Positions 59,960 to 64,000 of a DNA stretch of 64,000 bases are shown one piece after another. The translations under genes and the position numbers were made by a program. The stretch spans positions 9,690,399 through 9,754,398 of the forward strand of contig CM055314.2 in assembly GCA_029255685.2 (NCBI GenBank), written 5' to 3'. Source of the DNA: Silene conica (lineage: Eukaryota; Streptophyta; Magnoliopsida; Caryophyllales; Caryophyllaceae). The notes below the pieces were generated by a model. It made no database searches, was not told the origin of the DNA, and worked only from the letters and a program-made list of their open reading frames with translations. Numbering within the stretch: the first letter of the stretch is position 1; every line of letters begins with the position of its first letter.

Positions 59960-60935
59960 TTCGTACTTTTTCACATACGAATTTTACTCATTCACATACA
60001 ACTTTTACGATTTTGCCCTTGTCATTTTTTAAAATTCTCCTTCAATTGATTATGGGTGATTTTTTCCCCTAACCTCCAGTATCAATATACTCCGTCAAAC
60101 AAAACAAAAAAAGCAACTTCCCACCAGCCCACCACCGCCTTCCCATCTGCCCACCACCAGCCGCCCACTATCACCTAATCGTCGGTCGATCAACCCTGGT
60201 TCCCTCAATCATTTCACCACCACCGATCATACAAGTCTTACTCTCAAACCTCGCAGCAGAACCATATCCAATCCACCAGCGCACCACCCGTCGGACAACC
60301 ACAGTCCAGATTCCCAGCCACCACCTACAACGTTACCATGAACGGCACACCAACGTGATACCCTCGAACGACACACTCTCTCGTCCCCCTCCCCCCTGCA
60401 ATTTCCTGTTAATTTCCTCCTTTCCTGTTATATTCAATCCCTTGTTCCTGGCCTCAAGATTAACAAATTTTGATTTTGTTGGGTATTGCATGGATTGGAT
60501 TTTGCTCCAATATCGACCTTCACATAACATCAATCCAATCATACCTGTTTCTTCCAATTCTTTCCATTCTGGAACGTGGGTCAATCTCCAATTTTGTGGA
60601 TCTTTTGATTGAATAATCAAAGAATTTAATTTACGCACTTTCCGTTTGGCCATAATTTCACAAAATCAATTTTCAATTTTTAACAAACCAAAAAACTTTG
60701 ATTATAAATAAAACCAAATAAATTATATTAATAATTGAAAAAAACATGTTAATTACAACATTATTTGGAGAATAGATCCGTTGTTAAATTCTTTGAAGCG
60801 ATTAGGTTTGGTTTTAGGAAAAAAGGTTAGTTTGATTCAATTTAGGTAAAACACTAAAAGGGTATAATTTGGAAACCTAATGGAAAAATGTATGTGAAAT
60901 AGTAAAATCCGTATGTGAAAAAGTAATTCCGTATA
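59960..60935. mobile_element. TIR element carrying possible captured coding DNA
   Basis: The left end TACTTTTTCACATACGAATT, then ACTCATTCACATACA, is mirrored on the right by the complement TACTTTTTCACATACGGATT, then ACTATTTCACATACA. Terminal repeats are about 55 bp, and TTTGCCCTT / AAGGGT follow on the inner sides. The middle (60100-60660) is much richer in C and G than its surroundings and holds an open minus-strand frame (60653-60333, with VPEWKELEETG) that may be captured host sequence. No transposase. Confidence 0.6.
60333..60653 (-). pseudogene. Unidentified frame inside the TIR element
   Basis: 106 residues beginning MAKRKVRKL, with NWRLTHVPEWKELEETG and a Gly-rich GGGGRES near the end. 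Not recognised. Its composition contrasts with the AT-rich terminal repeats. It could be a captured exon with intron sequence or a chance frame. Confidence 0.3.
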
Positions 60936-61291
60936 ATATACATCCGAGATTTGGGAGATCAAGATTACTTGATATTCTTCTAAACTATCATTGAGAAGAG
61001 AAAATTAATTAGATTTACAAACACAATTGTAACTATTAACCATAAAAAGAGCAAAATACATAATAATTGCAATCAAATAATTTGCACTCAAATCAATGGC
61101 ACGTAACAAAAAAGCATAACAAATAAAATACGCTTGGTAGGATACATCAATCATCATACATTCATACCCCTTTATATATGGTGATATTTGGTATTAATAA
61201 GATAGATATTAGAAGTTGGAGTTTTAATTCAATTATAGATCTGACATATTAATAAGATTATTTGAAATTATATCTTTTGTTATATAAATAC

Positions 61292-61391
61292 TTTATCTTT
61301 TTATATCCCTACTTCAAAACCTATTATTATATTATTCAACCAATCACTTTGCTCGAAAAAAACTTTCTTTAATAATATAGATAGATAGATA
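61292..61391 (-). repeat. Second copy of the ~100-bp repeat
   Basis: Matches 59200-59301. The minus strand starts ATCTATCTATCTATATTATT. Only these two copies are seen in the window. Confidence 0.5.
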
Positions 61392-61416
61392 TTGATTTCA
61401 TTTCCGTTCCATTATA

Positions 61417-61672
61417 CTCCATTTTTTTTCCATTCAATACATTTGCTTTTTCACGTTTGCCAACGCACATTCTACGTGCTTAATATAAGATTAAACAAGA
61501 CCCCACAAGAATATAAAAATTATATGTTTTCAATGTACTCGTAAAGACGAATTAAACAAGACCTCACATGAATATATTTTTTCTTACGTATTGGGAGAAA
61601 ATTGAAATTGAAGCTTAACTTGTGAATAGTGTACAAAAAGTAAATGTATTGAATGGAAAAAAATGGAGGGAG
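61417..61672. mobile_element. Stowaway-type MITE
   Basis: Ends CTCCATTTTTTTTCCATTCA and complement CTCCCTCCATTTTTTTCCAT, followed on both by ATTCAATACATTT, with TA on each side. This is the Stowaway/Tc1-Mariner signature. About 256 bp with long terminal repeats and no coding capacity. Confidence 0.82.
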
Positions 61673-61777
61673 TATAAAAAAGCGTCTTAGTTTTATAAGA
61701 CGGAAGACGGACACCTCTAAGTTTATCAAAAATAGCTTTTTTTTTTTGACAAGGTACATAAAAATAGATAAGCCAAA

Positions 61778-62208
61778 CTAACCCATTGCTGCCTGAGCTA
61801 GGTTATGGGCTAATCTATTCAGACGCCTAGGACAGTAACTTATTGATAAACAATGAAAAGAACTAAAAAGCCTTAAAATATTATCTATGACCGGTTTTAT
61901 GCAAAAGTCTAATTCCAAAAATCCGCAAAGTTGCAGGATCAGATTGAGACAGTCTGTAGCAATTTCAACATGCTGAGCTCCATTGCTGATGATGAACAGG
62001 AGGGCTTCTTGCAAAGAAATTGCTTCCGCATGAAGTGCATTTCTAGCCCAATAAGATTTGTTACCACTTGAAATTATTTGACCAGTAGAGTTCATTACCA
62101 CCCATCCAGCAGCCGCTTTAAAATTCTTACGCCAACCCGCATCACACTTAAGACGAAATGAAGATGAACAAATTTTTTGGCCGATAAGCATGAAGGGAAC
62201 AGAATTTT
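61778..62208 (-). pseudogene. LINE RNase H domain (RVT_3 type)
   Basis: About 137 residues with the three acidic catalytic sites of plant LINE RNase H: the D of KCDAGW, the E of HAEAISLQEAL and the D of ATDCLNLI. A closing CPRRLNRLAHNLAQ gives the late His/Asn region. It would remove RNA from RNA-DNA hybrids during insertion. It is in another frame than the upstream zinc-binding part after allowing for the inserted element, so the LINE is old and broken. Confidence 0.8.
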
Positions 62209-62235
62209 GGATGGAGTTAGACCTGTCAAAACCTG

Positions 62236-62365
62236 ACCCGACCCGAAAATCGACCGTAACCCGACCCGTAAATAACCCGTAAATGACCCGGTTTTTTCAA
62301 CCCGAACCCGAAAGACACCCGAACCCGTTTTGACCCGTAAAGAGCGGGTCAAAACCCGACCCGCA
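62236..62365. repeat. ACCCG-rich subterminal tract, left
   Basis: Many repeats of ACCCGACCCG / ACCCGTAAATA. A matching tract lies at 63108-63235. Subterminal short repeats are the usual transposase-binding regions of hAT elements. Confidence 0.75.
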
Positions 62366-62469
62366 GCGGGTTGACCGTTGGGTCAAGACAATATATCGTT
62401 TTTAAAATATACAATGTCAAATAAGTATTGATGACTTATAAATTTTTGAGGAGAAATATGTATATATAT

Positions 62470-62910
62470 GCGGTATGTCACGTCATCACCTCAAACAACA
62501 TGCCACGTCACCACCTCAAAGTGTGTGTCACACCGTCACTTTCACTGTAGTACGTCAAATTGCATTCCATGTCAGCAGCGCCAACTCATCACATCGAACC
62601 ACATGCCACGTCATCACATCGAAGTGTGTGTCACGTCGTCACTTTTAGTGTAGTACGTCAAGTTACATTCCACGTTAGCACTGTCACCTCATTATTTCGA
62701 CGGACCACATGTCACGTCATTACAACGAAATGTGTGTCACACTATCACTTACACCTCATTCCACATAATTGTCTAGGACCACATGCCATATCATCACCGC
62801 AAAATATGTGTCATACCGTCACTTTCACCGTATTACGTCGAACTGAACCGCACTTCACGACAACACTTCCACCTCATCACCTCAGATCACATGTCACGTC
62901 ATCATTGTTA
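62470..62910. repeat. ~118-bp degenerate tandem repeat
   Basis: About 3.7 units with the words CACATGCCACGTCATCAC, GTGTGTCAC.CCGTCACTTT and GTA.TACGTC. Long frames through it are Thr/His-rich artefacts of the repeat. Confidence 0.8.
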
Positions 62911-63262
62911 ACTTATTTGAGTCTCATTATCGTACTTAGCGAGTTAGTAAGGATGATGATGATGATAACGATAGTGATGTTGGTGGTGAGGGCAAAAATG
63001 GTGACAATTAAGTTAACTAAGACGAGCAAGAGGATAAAAAACGTATAAAAGGTAGGAATTACGATATAAAATAAGTTTTAAAAAATGCGAGGAAAAGATA
63101 TTGATTGACCCGTATTTTTACCCGAACCCGACCCGGAACCCGTATAGACTTGACCCGTATTTTACCCGACCCGAAATACACCCGACCCGTATTTTACCCG
63201 AACCCGTATCTACCCGACCCGCAACCCGCCCGTTCGACCTGTTTGACAGGTGTAGGATGGAC

Positions 63263-64000
63263 CAATACTCATCATCCAGATAGACCACAGGGTAGCTATG
63301 AAAATAGCCACTGATCGTTGTGAAGAGTCGATATGCAGCAAATAATAGAGCCAGTTTACAGCCCATATTTGAAAGCTTAAATGAGCACCATTATTTGTCC
63401 GTATGGCTAAAGGAGAAGCAAACCACAATCGAGAAGCCAACGAACAGTCCCTAAACAGATGTGCTAGGGATTCATAGGTATCAGCTTGACCACAAAGATT
63501 GCAAATGTATGGTCTTGGCAAATTTATGCGCGACATCTCGTGACCAATGGGCAGTGTATTAGTGAAAATTTTCCAGATAAAAATTTTCCATTTGGCATGG
63601 ATGAGCAATTTCCAAATATTCAACTTGCTTAGCAACGAAGTTGAAAAAATAGACCGAGATTTATCTTTCATGTTTGCCGCCTGATCCCAGAGGTATTCAA
63701 AAGCAATCTTATAACCGCTTTTAACCGAAAATCTTCCCGTTATTTCGAAATTCCAACAAGGTAAATCTTCAACATCCATGTCTGGGATGGATATAGCCAT
63801 AATACGATGAGTAATATCCGTCCCACAAAGTGATAGTAAGGACTCAACATCCCATTGTCCATTACTATTTTGGAATTGAGAAACAAAAGTTTGATTGATA
63901 TTATGATGCATTGCAAAATCAGGGGGTAAATATTCAAGTATAGACTTTCCAAGAACCCATTTGTCATTCCAAAAATCCAACCAGGATGAAAATCCAACTT
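63263..64000 (-). pseudogene. LINE zinc-binding domain after reverse transcriptase (zf-RVT), partial
   Basis: A frame of about 240 residues open to the window edge. Features: DFWNDKWVLG, the stretch FSVKSGY, AKWKIFIWKI and the Cys-His knuckle CNLCG followed by ESLAHLFRDCSLASRLW, all standard for plant L1 ORF2 downstream of reverse transcriptase. It stops where the hAT-like element begins; the last residues of the longest frame belong to that element. Confidence 0.83.

Larger units (their letters stand above)
62218..63254. mobile_element. hAT-like non-autonomous element in the LINE
   Basis: Terminal repeats TAGACCTGTCAAAAC (left) and TACACCTGTCAAAC (complement of right). The flanks GGATGGAG (62209-62216) and GGATGGAC (63255-63262) form an 8-bp target duplication with one mismatch, typical of hAT. 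ACCCG-rich subterminal tracts lie at both ends. The interior is a ~118-bp degenerate tandem repeat. No transposase. Confidence 0.72.
61739..64000 (-). mobile_element. L1-type LINE, 3' part, split by a hAT-like element
   Basis: The minus-strand order is the zinc-binding domain after reverse transcriptase, then RNase H, then a 3' end TTTTTATGTACCTTGTC plus an A tail (11 A at 61750-61740). This is the usual end of plant L1 elements. The element runs off the window at 64000, so the reverse transcriptase and endonuclease are not seen. A 1,037-bp hAT-like element interrupts it. Confidence 0.85.

Noticed and set aside
62468-63048. Long His/Thr-rich frames
   Set aside because: They follow the 118-bp tandem repeat inside the hAT-like element, not a gene.

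Overview
The window is from the nuclear genome of a flowering plant, most likely a eudicot. It is AT-rich and almost wholly built of nested transposable elements. All protein-coding signals are eukaryotic: introns with GT..AG borders, plant Copia and Ty3 LTR elements, an L1-like LINE, Stowaway- and hAT-like DNA elements and Helitrons. I cannot name the species. No ordinary single-copy host gene is recognised with certainty.

Layout. (1) 1-520: a long TA microsatellite holding a 388-bp fold-back element. (2) 521-39707: a small TA-microsatellite-flanked element with imperfect terminal inverted repeats and an internal ~56-bp tandem array. It was split at 905/38446 by a giant Helitron, 906-38445. 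(3) The Helitron lies on the minus strand. Both ends are readable: TC at 38445, and a 10-bp GC hairpin followed by CTAG at 906. Its target site A|T falls inside the tandem array, and the array reads through when the two flanks are put side by side. Cargo along the minus strand from 38445: a small dsRNA-binding-domain-like gene, an RPA70-like gene, two larger tandem dsRBM-like genes, the Rep/helicase gene, a second RPA70-like gene with a duplicated last exon, and an F-box-like gene. Two further F-box-like genes, related to each other, lie on the plus strand. (4) 15929-24613: a young gag-protease Ty3-type LTR element sits in an intron of the Rep/helicase gene. (5) 39821-53746: a second TA-flanked large element. 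It contains a 1.5-kb non-autonomous Helitron (40372-41873), a very young gag-only Copia element (42119-50438), ATTACAATAAC arrays in opposite orientations and a Ulp1-protease-like remnant. (6) 53747-57650: a compound TA/TG/GC microsatellite and a multi-exon RPA70-like gene on the minus strand. (7) 59200-64000: small DNA elements and the 3' part of an L1-type LINE on the minus strand, split by a 1.04-kb hAT-like element.

How the genes fit together. A Rep/helicase nicks and unwinds Helitron DNA, and RPA-like proteins bind single-stranded DNA, so these parts suit a rolling-circle transposon. The F-box-like proteins (possible ubiquitin-ligase adaptors) and the dsRBM-like proteins (possible dsRNA or partner binding) are not standard Helitron equipment as far as I know. 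They make this look like a host-interaction module carried by a giant Helitron. The Rep/helicase has several frame breaks and the element is probably inactive now. Order of events: TA-flanked element, then Helitron, then Ty3 element.
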